DNA of 18,560 nt. Origin: an uncultured Limosilactobacillus sp. (GTDB lineage Bacteria > Bacillota > Bacilli > Lactobacillales > Lactobacillaceae). Location: the NCBI RefSeq assembly GCF_934202235.1, contig NZ_CAKPXS010000035.1:1-18560 (forward strand), in the 5' to 3' direction. Below, in pieces: positions 4,948 to 12,495 of this stretch (the first letter of the stretch is position 1; each line of letters starts with the position of its first letter). The notes below the pieces were generated by a model that ran no database searches, was not told the origin of the DNA, and saw nothing but the letters and a program-made list of their open reading frames with translations. Both the position numbers and the translations under genes were made by a program.

Positions 4948-7416
4948 TTATTTTGCCGGCTGTTCAGCACTGGCAACAGCAGTGAGCTGGCGGCGAATCC
5001 AAACCGGTGTCCCCTGCGAATCAGTATCCACAACAAACATTCCATTAGACTGAGCAACACTGACGTGGTGGTCAGCAACAGCTACTTCAACGATTTGCGG
5101 ACGGTCGGTAATGATTTCTAACTTTCCATCATAGTCTGCTGGATACGAAGTTAAGCCGGCGACTTCGTGCGGATTCTTCTTTAAACGACGAAGAATCAGG
5201 TTCCCCCGGCGCGCCCGTGAACCGAGTTCTAATTCATTGGCCTTCATTAACTTGAAAGCTCCTCGTTGGGTCACGACGGCAAGCAGTGACTCATCATTGA
5301 CGATGGTCATTGCGCTTAAGGCATCGTCTTCTTTGAGGTTAATGCCACGAACCCCCGCGGTTCGGGCACCAGTTGGTGAAACCTCGGCAATGTCAAAGCG
5401 GAGGGCATACCCCTGACGACTGGCAAGAACCACTGACTGTTCCTTCTTGGTCGTTGGTTCGTAATACTCAATGTTGACGACCTCAGCATCAGCCGATTTC
5501 AGCTTGATATACTTCGTCGCGTGGGTCTTATAACGCGAACCAGGTTTGTAATCACTGAAGCTGGTTCGCTTAACCTGCCCATCAGTCGTTGCCATGATGA
5601 AGCTGCCCTGCTGTTTTAAATCTGCAAACGTAAAGGCCCGGATAATCATCTCGTCTTCAGCGAGGCCGACTGTTTGTGAGAGGTGCTCGCCCATGTCCTT
5701 CCACCTTGTGTCCGCCAGTTCGTGAACTGGTCGGTAAATAAGGTTGCCAAGATTGGTGAACATGAAGAGGTGGTTAAGCGTGGAGGTTTCCTGGATCAGG
5801 ATTGGGTAATCGTCTTCACGCAAACCGTTATCGTTAATCGCCGAAGCGTTAAAGGAGCGTAAACTGCTCCGCTTGATGTATCCAAATCGTGACACCATAA
5901 CGACCACTTGTTCATCCGGGACGGTCACAGTCGTCGCAACGGTCAGCTTTTGAACGTGGGCTTCAATCTTTGTGCGCCGTGGTGTGCCAAACGCCTTTTT
6001 CACTGCCTGCATTTCGCGCCGCAAGACAGCATTTAGCTTGGCTGGCTGTTCCAAAATTTGGTGGTATTCACTGATCTGCGACCTCAACTGCTGCTTCTCA
6101 TTTTCTAGCTGAGTTACATCGGTGTTGGTTAACCGGTAAAGTTGCAAGGTAACGATAGCCTCAGCTTGGTCGTCAGTGAAATCATACTGGGATACTAAAT
6201 TCTGCTTTGCGTCCCGCCGGTTTTTGCTGGCGCGGATGGTCTTAATTACCTGGTCCAAAATCGAAAGGGCCTTAATCAACCCTTCAACGATGTGGAGTCG
6301 TTTATTGGCCCGGTTCAACTCAAACTTGGTCCGCCGGGTAATAATCTCCTTTTGGAATGCCAGGTAGGCACTCAGAAACCGTTTTAAGCCGACGCGTTGC
6401 GGTCGCATGTCGTCAATGGCAACCATATTGAAGTTGTAGTTGATCTGCAGGTCAGTATTTTTAAACAGGTAGTTGAGAATTCCTTGGGCATCAACGTTTC
6501 GCTTTAGTTCGACCGCGATTCGCAGACCGGTCCGGTCAGTTTCGTCACGAACTTCAGCGATCCCTTCGACTTTCCGGTTAATCCGTAAGTCGTCTATCCG
6601 TTTGACTAGCTGAGCCTTGTTGACTTCATAAGGAATTTCACTGATGTTAATCTGTTGTTTGCCACCACGAAGGTTAACAATCTCTGTTTTAGCGCGGACA
6701 ACAATTCTTCCGCGCCCATTTTCGTAGGCTTCTTTAATTCCTGTTAGTCCCTGGACAATCCCGCCGGTCGGAAAGTCTGGCCCGGGGATAAATTTCATTA
6801 GATCATCCAACGTTGCTTGGGGATGGTCTAAGAGGTAGTCCAGTGCGTCAATAACTTCTGCTAAATTGTGCGGGGGAATTTCGGTAGCATAACCAGCAGA
6901 GATCCCCGTTGCACCGTTAACCAGCAAGTTAGGGAAACGTGCTGGCAGCACTGTCGGTTCTTTTTCCGTATCGTCGAAGTTTAACGTCATATCAACAGTG
7001 TTTTTGTCGATATCTTGGAGCATTAACCCAGCGATTTTACTAAGGCGGGCTTCTGTATAACGCATGGCAGCGGCGGGGTCACCGTCCATTGACCCGTTAT
7101 TCCCGTGCATTTCAATTAATGGTTCCCGCAGCTTCCAATCCTGGCTCATCCGTACCAGGGCTTCATAAATCGAACTGTCACCATGGGGGTGAAAATTACC
7201 CATGACGTTCCCAACGGACTTAGCGGACTTGCGAAAGCCCTTATCGTAGGTATTACCGTCCTTATTCATGGCGAAGAGAATTCGCCGCTGGACTGGTTTC
7301 AGCCCGTCACGAATATCCGGAAGGGCCCGTTCTTGAATAATTGATTTAGAATAACGGCCAAATCGGTCGCCCATCAACTGCTCAAGTGTTTCTTCCCTAA
7401 TTTTTGCCGTGGTCAA
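4948..7416 (-). CDS. parC: DNA topoisomerase IV subunit A
   Basis: An 822-residue type IIA topoisomerase breakage-reunion subunit, which with ParE unlinks daughter chromosomes. The active tyrosine is Tyr120 in AAAMRYTEARLS. The quinolone-resistance region GNFHPHGDSSIYEALVRMSQ (73-92) is the ParC form, with Ser81 and Glu85 at the positions where resistance changes usually arise; both are wild type here. The GyrA box is absent and the C-terminal third is the degenerate beta-pinwheel of ParC, which separates it from GyrA. The start is TTG with AAGGGGG about 11 bases upstream, and the next codons match the family N-terminus. It follows parE with a 19-base gap, so the two subunits are probably made from one transcript. 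Confidence 0.97.
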   Translation of the reverse strand: MTTAKIREETLEQLMGDRFGRYSKSIIQERALPDIRDGLKPVQRRILFAMNKDGNTYDKGFRKSAKSVGNVMGNFHPHGDSSIYEALVRMSQDWKLREPLIEMHGNNGSMDGDPAAAMRYTEARLSKIAGLMLQDIDKNTVDMTLNFDDTEKEPTVLPARFPNLLVNGATGISAGYATEIPPHNLAEVIDALDYLLDHPQATLDDLMKFIPGPDFPTGGIVQGLTGIKEAYENGRGRIVVRAKTEIVNLRGGKQQINISEIPYEVNKAQLVKRIDDLRINRKVEGIAEVRDETDRTGLRIAVELKRNVDAQGILNYLFKNTDLQINYNFNMVAIDDMRPQRVGLKRFLSAYLAFQKEIITRRTKFELNRANKRLHIVEGLIKALSILDQVIKTIRASKNRRDAKQNLVSQYDFTDDQAEAIVTLQLYRLTNTDVTQLENEKQQLRSQISEYHQILEQPAKLNAVLRREMQAVKKAFGTPRRTKIEAHVQKLTVATTVTVPDEQVVVMVSRFGYIKRSSLRSFNASAINDNGLREDDYPILIQETSTLNHLFMFTNLGNLIYRPVHELADTRWKDMGEHLSQTVGLAEDEMIIRAFTFADLKQQGSFIMATTDGQVKRTSFSDYKPGSRYKTHATKYIKLKSADAEVVNIEYYEPTTKKEQSVVLASRQGYALRFDIAEVSPTGARTAGVRGINLKEDDALSAMTIVNDESLLAVVTQRGAFKLMKANELELGSRARRGNLILRRLKKNPHEVAGLTSYPADYDGKLEIITDRPQIVEVAVADHHVSVAQSNGMFVVDTDSQGTPVWIRRQLTAVASAEQPAK

Positions 7417-7435
7417 GTTTGTCGTCCCCCTTCTT

Positions 7436-9481
7436 TTATAAATCTAGGTCCAGTTGACCGTTACTTTCGGCAGTTAAATCTTTACCGCCAGACTGGGGAT
7501 GGGATTGCTTTGGTGATGATTGGTTTTTCTTTTGCAACCGCCCCTTATTGGCGACTAGCTTGTCACTTTCCTCGTCGTTGAGGGTAAATTGGACGTGACT
7601 GTCGATCCACTTTCTTCGTGGTGCTACCTTGTCGCCCATCAGCGTGGTAATCCGTTTTTCTGCTTCGGCAGCGTCCTCAATCCGCACCCGAATAAGTGTC
7701 CGGGAAGCAGGATTCATCGTTGTTTGCCAAAGTTGGTCGGCGTTCATTTCACCAAGACCTTTGAAACGTTGCAAACTACCACCGTGGCCGTGGCTGGTGA
7801 GCTTAGTCAGTTCTTCGTTAGTCCAGGCATATTGGATGGTTGTGTGATCACCGCGGCCCCGTTGCAACCGGTACAGTGGCGGCAGAGCAATGTAGACCCG
7901 ACCGGCCTCAATCATTGGCCGCATGTACTTGTAAAAGAAAGTCAGCAGCAGGATTTGAATGTGCGCGCCGTCATCGTCCGCATCAGTCATAATAATGATT
8001 TTGTCATAATTAGCATCTTTAATATTGAAATCAGCACCTGCTCCCGCGCCGACCGTGTAGATAATGGTGTTGAGTTCCTCATTCTTTAAAACGTCGTCCA
8101 GCTTTGCTTTTTCAGTATTCAACACTTTGCCTCGTAAGGGCAAAATCGCCTGAAACTTACGATCGCGCCCTTGCTTAGCGGAGCCGCCGGCAGAATCCCC
8201 TTCCACCAGAAAGAGCTCATTTTTCTTAGCATTTTTGGACTGAGCGGGGGTTAATTTACCGGACAGGTTACGCTCTTTACGGCCCTTCCGCTTGCCGCGG
8301 GAGAGGTCACGGGCTTTGCGTGCGGCTACTCGTGCTTGACGTGCTCGCAATGCCTTGCGAATCAGGTCTTGTGCCTCGTCACCATTCTCCATTAACTCGT
8401 AGGACAACTGGTCGCTGACGATGGCATCGACAATTCGCCGGGCCTCTGGGGTGCCGAGCTTATCCTTCGTTTGCCCTTCAAATTGAAGGAGCCGTTCTGG
8501 AATTCGCACGGAAATAACCGCGGTTAATCCTTCGCGGACATCCGAACCTTCCAGATTCTTGTCCCGTTTTTTGAGCAGACCAACTTTACGGGCGTAATCG
8601 TTAAAGGTCTTTGTCCAACCGCTACGGAAACCAGCTTCGTGGGTTCCCCCATCGGGTGTCCGAACGTTGTTGACAAAGGAGAGGACCGTTTCTGAATAAC
8701 CATCATTGTACTGAGCTGCGACTTCGACTTCCACGCCGTCTTCTTTGCCGTCAAAGTACATCGTTTTGCCTATTACATCTTTATCTTCATTCAGGTAGGC
8801 AACAAATTCTTTGATCCCGTCATTATACTGGTATACCTGGGTTTGTTCCTGACCTTGCCGTTGATCTTCGAGGACGATCTTAATTCCCTTTAAGAGGAAA
8901 GCAGACTCACGAAGGCGCTTCGCCAGGGTATTAAAGTCGAAAGTAGTGGTCGTAAAAATGGTTGGGTCTGGTTTGAAGCTGACCGTTGTTCCGTTGCCGT
9001 CCCGAGTTTTACCGAGCTTTTTCAGCGTGCCAACCGGCTGGCCGCCATTGGCGAATTTCTCCTGGTAGCGGACGTGGTCACGAACAATTGTGAGTGTTAG
9101 GTGAGTCGATAAGGCATTGACCACTGAGGCACCAACCCCGTGAAGACCACCAGAAGTCTTGTAGCCATCGTCCTGGCCGAATTTTCCACCAGCGTGAAGG
9201 ACCGTCATAATGACTTCGGGGGTTGGTTTACCACTGGCATGCATGCCCACCGGCATTCCACGACCGTGGTCTTGAACGGTAATGGAGTTATCGGCACCAA
9301 TTGTTACTAAGATTTCGTCACCGAATCCCGACAACGCCTCGTCGACTGCGTTATCAACGATTTCATAAACCAGGTGGTGAAGCCCACGGGCGTCAGTAGA
9401 GCCGATGTACATACCCGGCCGCTTTCTGACCGCTTCAAGCCCCTTTAAAATGTGAATTGACGAGGCATCATACTTGCTCAC
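7436..9481 (-). CDS. parE: DNA topoisomerase IV subunit B
   Basis: A 681-residue ATPase subunit of topoisomerase IV. Motifs in order are the GHKL ATP site (EIVDNAVDEA, Asn44), DHGRGMP (71-77), the nucleotide lid GGLHGVGASVVNALS (111-125), the QTKDKLG switch (337-343), then the TOPRIM metal site EGDSAGG (427-433) and DADDDGA further on. The ParE-style KLGTPEAR and the adjacent parC distinguish it from GyrB. The GTG at 9481 is chosen because AGGGGG sits 7 bases before it and the protein then begins as the family does; an upstream ATG would add 22 atypical residues. The C-terminus ends in a low-complexity, polar tail of about 30 residues. It is divergent from plsY. Confidence 0.96.
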   Translation of the reverse strand: MSKYDASSIHILKGLEAVRKRPGMYIGSTDARGLHHLVYEIVDNAVDEALSGFGDEILVTIGADNSITVQDHGRGMPVGMHASGKPTPEVIMTVLHAGGKFGQDDGYKTSGGLHGVGASVVNALSTHLTLTIVRDHVRYQEKFANGGQPVGTLKKLGKTRDGNGTTVSFKPDPTIFTTTTFDFNTLAKRLRESAFLLKGIKIVLEDQRQGQEQTQVYQYNDGIKEFVAYLNEDKDVIGKTMYFDGKEDGVEVEVAAQYNDGYSETVLSFVNNVRTPDGGTHEAGFRSGWTKTFNDYARKVGLLKKRDKNLEGSDVREGLTAVISVRIPERLLQFEGQTKDKLGTPEARRIVDAIVSDQLSYELMENGDEAQDLIRKALRARQARVAARKARDLSRGKRKGRKERNLSGKLTPAQSKNAKKNELFLVEGDSAGGSAKQGRDRKFQAILPLRGKVLNTEKAKLDDVLKNEELNTIIYTVGAGAGADFNIKDANYDKIIIMTDADDDGAHIQILLLTFFYKYMRPMIEAGRVYIALPPLYRLQRGRGDHTTIQYAWTNEELTKLTSHGHGGSLQRFKGLGEMNADQLWQTTMNPASRTLIRVRIEDAAEAEKRITTLMGDKVAPRRKWIDSHVQFTLNDEESDKLVANKGRLQKKNQSSPKQSHPQSGGKDLTAESNGQLDLDL

Positions 9482-9549
9482 AACAATTCCCCCTAATTGA
9501 TTGGTCTGAAAGTTACTGCCCTGCTTGCACAAGGCAGACATACTCATTT

Positions 9550-9578
9550 ATTTTACTCAATATTTTGGTAAGTCGCAA
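9550..9578 (-). promoter_or_regulatory. Promoter of parE-parC
   Basis: TTGCGA (9578-9573), a 17-base spacer and TAAAAT (9555-9550) on the minus strand, 69 bases upstream of the GTG start. Confidence 0.65.
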
Positions 9579-9585
9579 ACCAGAG

Positions 9586-9614
9586 TGGTTATCTCCGAGA
9601 GCGCATGATATGAT
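9586..9614 (+). promoter_or_regulatory. Possible plsY promoter
   Basis: TATGAT (9609-9614) lies 27 bases before the plsY ATG, with a weak TGGTTA at the -35 distance (17-base spacer). It is back to back with the parE promoter. Confidence 0.45.
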
Positions 9615-9641
9615 AAAACCGTTATTGAAAAGGAGTTTATT

Positions 9642-10256
9642 ATGAAAATTGGCTTCATGATCATCATCGCTTACCTACTAGGTTCAATCCCTTCCGGGTT
9701 ATGGGTTGGTGAATTGATGTATGGTAAAGATATTTCTAAAATGGGAAGCGGTAATATTGGGACAACCAATGCCTTCCGGGAGCTTGGCGCGAAAGCGGGA
9801 ACGATTGTGCTGGCCATGGATGTTTTGAAGGGAACACTGGCTGCTAGTCAGCCATACTTCTTCCATTCCTCCATCAACCCCCTACTAATCGGCGTCTTTG
9901 CTTCGCTAGGCCACAGTTTTTCGCTCTTTGATCATTTTCACGGGGGCAAAGCTGTCGCTACCAGTGCCGGGATCCTGTTGGCATATAATCCACCATTATT
10001 TCTGGTGGCGGCATTAATTTTTGTTGGCGTTCTCTTACTAACTAGTATGGCTAGTGCCGCAAGTATGACTGGCATCACATCCGTACTGGTTATTGCCCTT
10101 TTTGAACATGATGTCTTCTTGTCAACTATTGCCGGCTTGCTAACTGCCTTAGTTCTGTGGCGCCACCGCAGCAACATTAACCGGATTATTCATGGTCGCG
10201 AATCACTCGTGCATTTTGGTTTGCTCTACTATCTTAAACATCATCATAGATCATAA
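9642..10256 (+). CDS. plsY: Glycerol-3-phosphate acyltransferase PlsY
   Basis: A 204-residue integral membrane protein that moves an acyl group from acyl phosphate to glycerol-3-phosphate, giving lysophosphatidic acid, the first step of phospholipid synthesis in most Gram-positives. The three cytoplasmic motifs are intact: GSIPSGLWVG (14-23), GSGNIGTTNAFRELG (35-49), and GHSFSLFDHFHGGKAVAT (90-107) with the acyl-phosphate-binding glycines. The predicted hydrophobic segments fit the usual multi-span topology. AAGGAG lies 8 bases before the ATG. The divergent pairing with parE is common in Bacilli and lactobacilli. The gene stands alone and ends before a hairpin that it shares with the convergent epimerase gene. 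Confidence 0.95.
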   Translation: MKIGFMIIIAYLLGSIPSGLWVGELMYGKDISKMGSGNIGTTNAFRELGAKAGTIVLAMDVLKGTLAASQPYFFHSSINPLLIGVFASLGHSFSLFDHFHGGKAVATSAGILLAYNPPLFLVAALIFVGVLLLTSMASAASMTGITSVLVIALFEHDVFLSTIAGLLTALVLWRHRSNINRIIHGRESLVHFGLLYYLKHHHRS

Positions 10257-10300
10257 TTGACTATCTTCCGTGAGATCCGGGAGTTAGTAAAGAACAAGAA

Positions 10301-10338
10301 GGCCCCTAGCGTTCGGCTTTACCAGAACGTTAGGGGTC
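10301..10338. terminator. Shared hairpin between plsY and the epimerase gene
   Basis: GGCCCCTAGCGTTC (10301-10314) pairs with GAACGTTAGGGGTC (10325-10338), 14 bp with two G-U pairs. Read on the minus strand it is followed by CTTCTTGTTCTTT, so it is the better terminator for the minus-strand series, but it also sits 44 bases after plsY. Confidence 0.8.
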
Positions 10339-10389
10339 ATTGTTGTACCACCTGTTTTAAGCTAGTCATTTTGGAATCGCTTTGTGAGT

Positions 10390-11265
10390 CTAGAATGGTT
10401 CAATACTAAAAGAATGACTATTTTTTTGACCAGCGGTAAGCCGGTGCATAACATTTTTATGAATCAGTTGGCCATCGGCGTGGAGATTATCTGCAATTCC
10501 CCACCATGGTTCCACACACACAAAGTTACCGGTTTGCGGATACGACGACCAGATACCAACGAACGGGGTTTGGTTCAGGTGAACATGGACGCCATGGCCA
10601 CTTGATGGTTCACTTAACGTTACCGTTAGTGGCTGGTAATTTGTTACTAAAATTAACGCATCCTCATTGAAATCCGGATGGCTGAGCTGGTGTGGATGAC
10701 TAAGGTCAAGTGAGACAGGGTGTTGAAGGTCATTGTATGGACCAACGAGCTTAATTTGCGGGTACACCGCTGCTGGTGACACTGTCAAATCAACATTTTC
10801 AAATGCTAGGTCGTTGCTGAACGGGACGTTGAAGCCCGGGTGGGCGCCAATTGCATACAGCAGGGGCTGATTGTCTGGATTGATAACTTGATATGAAACC
10901 ATCAATCGTGCCCCTGCTAACTTGTACTTAACTGTTAATGAGAAGTGGAACGGATAAACTAAGCGGGTGCTGGCCGTATCAGTTAACCGTAACCATACTT
11001 CGTCGGTAAATTGCTTGACGACTACAAACCGGCAATCTCGGGCAAAACCATGTTGAGTTTGGTGATACGTCCGTCCTTCAAAATAATATTGATTGTTTTT
11101 CAGCCGGCCAACAAATGGAAAGAGAATCGGCGCCTGGCGATTCCAACTAGCGGGATCACCTTGCCACAAGTATTCATGGAAGCTACCTGCTTTTTTGATG
11201 CTATGCAGTTCAGCGCCAAGTTGGTTGATTTTAACAGTTAATTGTTCATTTCTGATCGTGATCAT
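10390..11265 (-). CDS. Aldose 1-epimerase family protein (LacX/YeaD-like)
   Basis: A 291-residue protein of the galactose mutarotase fold. Likely catalytic residues are His142 in GAHPGFNVPF and Glu252 in VCVEPW, with His72 in QHGFAR at the substrate-binding position. Length and sequence style match LacX-type proteins rather than classical GalM (about 330-350 residues). Family members interconvert alpha and beta anomers of free or phosphorylated sugars; the sugar here is unknown. The ATG at 11265 has a near-perfect AGGAGG 8 bases upstream, and start and ribosome binding site lie inside the end of xerC (20-base overlap), which suggests translational coupling. It is the last gene of the series. 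A metabolic gene at this place is not functionally linked to the recombinase as far as I can tell. Confidence 0.85.
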   Translation of the reverse strand: MITIRNEQLTVKINQLGAELHSIKKAGSFHEYLWQGDPASWNRQAPILFPFVGRLKNNQYYFEGRTYHQTQHGFARDCRFVVVKQFTDEVWLRLTDTASTRLVYPFHFSLTVKYKLAGARLMVSYQVINPDNQPLLYAIGAHPGFNVPFSNDLAFENVDLTVSPAAVYPQIKLVGPYNDLQHPVSLDLSHPHQLSHPDFNEDALILVTNYQPLTVTLSEPSSGHGVHVHLNQTPFVGIWSSYPQTGNFVCVEPWWGIADNLHADGQLIHKNVMHRLTAGQKNSHSFSIEPF

Positions 11266-12457
11266 GAAGATTGCCTCCTTCTTGGGCCCGTGGGAAAAAT
11301 TGCCGGTAATTTTTTTGCAGGTTTTCCTTAGTAACATGGGTATAAATTTGTGTTGTGCTAAGACTGGAGTGTCCTAATAATGCCTGAACACTGCGGATAT
11401 CTGCACCCCGGTCTAACAAATGGGTCGCAAATGAGTGCCGTAACATGTGGGGATGAATAGTTCCGGTCAGTGTACTGCGTTTCATGACCTGTTTCAGGAG
11501 GTATTCAATGCCGCCACTAGTGATCGGTTTACCGCGGTTATTGATAAAAACGTATTGGTGATCCAGATGGTACTTATCCATTAACGGTGTACGGCAGTAA
11601 TGATAGTAGTTATTGAGTGCCTGGGTCACAAAGTGGCCGAACGGAACGTAGCGCTGTTTGCCGCCCTTTCCTTCCACCAAGATCATTTTGACGTCGTTGT
11701 CGATTTGAGGCAACGTTAATTTGGCGCACTCACTAACCCGCATGCCTGTATCGTAGAGGATTTCTAAGACTGCCCGGTTACGATAATCCAACGGTTTCCC
11801 TTCGCCATCTGCCGCCTTGAAAAGGGCAGTCATTTCCGGTTCGTAGAAATACCGTGGCAATGAGCGGGGATGCTTTTTTATTTGTACGTCATCAAATGGG
11901 TTTTTCGTTGCCAGGTGGTTCAAAATGAGAAAGTTAAAGAAAGAACGGAGACTTGAAACCTTCCGTGAAATGGTAGTTTCGGCGTCTTGCTGGTCATGGA
12001 GCTGCGTCAGGTAAACTTGCACGTCTAGACGATCTACCGCCGTCCACCCATGAAAGCCTCCATTTTGATCAAGAAACTGCTGAAAAGCTTTGAGGTCCTC
12101 GTGATACGCAATCATCGTCTCCGTTGAATAACGCCGTTCGCTTTTCAGATAATTGACATAGAGTGCAGCCAAAGTCAGTGGGTTGGCGGTTAGTTGCTGG
12201 TTAGCGACTAACAAGTTACCTAGTTGGGCCAACCGGGTAACCGTTTGGTTAATGGTCGTTTGCGGTTGACCGGATTGATTAAGGCTTTCTACGAAAACAG
12301 CTAGCTCGTTACTTGTCAAGTGCTGCCATCCTGGAAAACTACCAGTTACCTCGTAAAATTGCTGAAATTGCTGAGCCGTCTTCAGTAGCTGTTGTTGCTC
12401 ACTTTTACTCAATGACGAATGCTCAACTAATTCGTTGATAGTAGGATGTTTAGACAA
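11246..12457 (-). CDS. xerC: Tyrosine recombinase XerC with duplicated core-binding domain
   Basis: A 403-residue tyrosine recombinase; ordinary XerC proteins are about 300 residues. The catalytic set is complete: Arg240 (DTGMRVSE), Lys264 (GKGGK), His337 and Arg340 (HPHMLRHSFATHLL), His363 (LLGHSSL) and nucleophile Tyr372 (IYTHVT). The canonical SAM-like core-binding domain covers about 95-188. The extra residues 1-94 align to it without gaps at an offset of 94, sharing features such as FQQF, GxFxGW, TTI, NxLxxN and the closing NP. The long form is supported by its start: TTG preceded by AAAGGAGGG, with no ribosome binding site near residue 95. With XerD it would resolve chromosome dimers at dif. 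It follows topA by 38 bases, as in many Firmicutes, but the usual trmFO and hslVU neighbours are absent. Confidence 0.93.
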   Translation of the reverse strand: MSKHPTINELVEHSSLSKSEQQQLLKTAQQFQQFYEVTGSFPGWQHLTSNELAVFVESLNQSGQPQTTINQTVTRLAQLGNLLVANQQLTANPLTLAALYVNYLKSERRYSTETMIAYHEDLKAFQQFLDQNGGFHGWTAVDRLDVQVYLTQLHDQQDAETTISRKVSSLRSFFNFLILNHLATKNPFDDVQIKKHPRSLPRYFYEPEMTALFKAADGEGKPLDYRNRAVLEILYDTGMRVSECAKLTLPQIDNDVKMILVEGKGGKQRYVPFGHFVTQALNNYYHYCRTPLMDKYHLDHQYVFINNRGKPITSGGIEYLLKQVMKRSTLTGTIHPHMLRHSFATHLLDRGADIRSVQALLGHSSLSTTQIYTHVTKENLQKNYRQFFPRAQEGGNLHDHDQK

Positions 12458-12495
12458 AAAAGCCCTCCTTTCAGCAGAAAGCAGGACCCAAATGA

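Noticed and set aside
7589..8089. 166-codon open frame on the plus strand opposite parE
   Set aside because: It is antisense to the conserved TOPRIM region of parE, with Cys- and Pro-rich translation typical of shadow frames.
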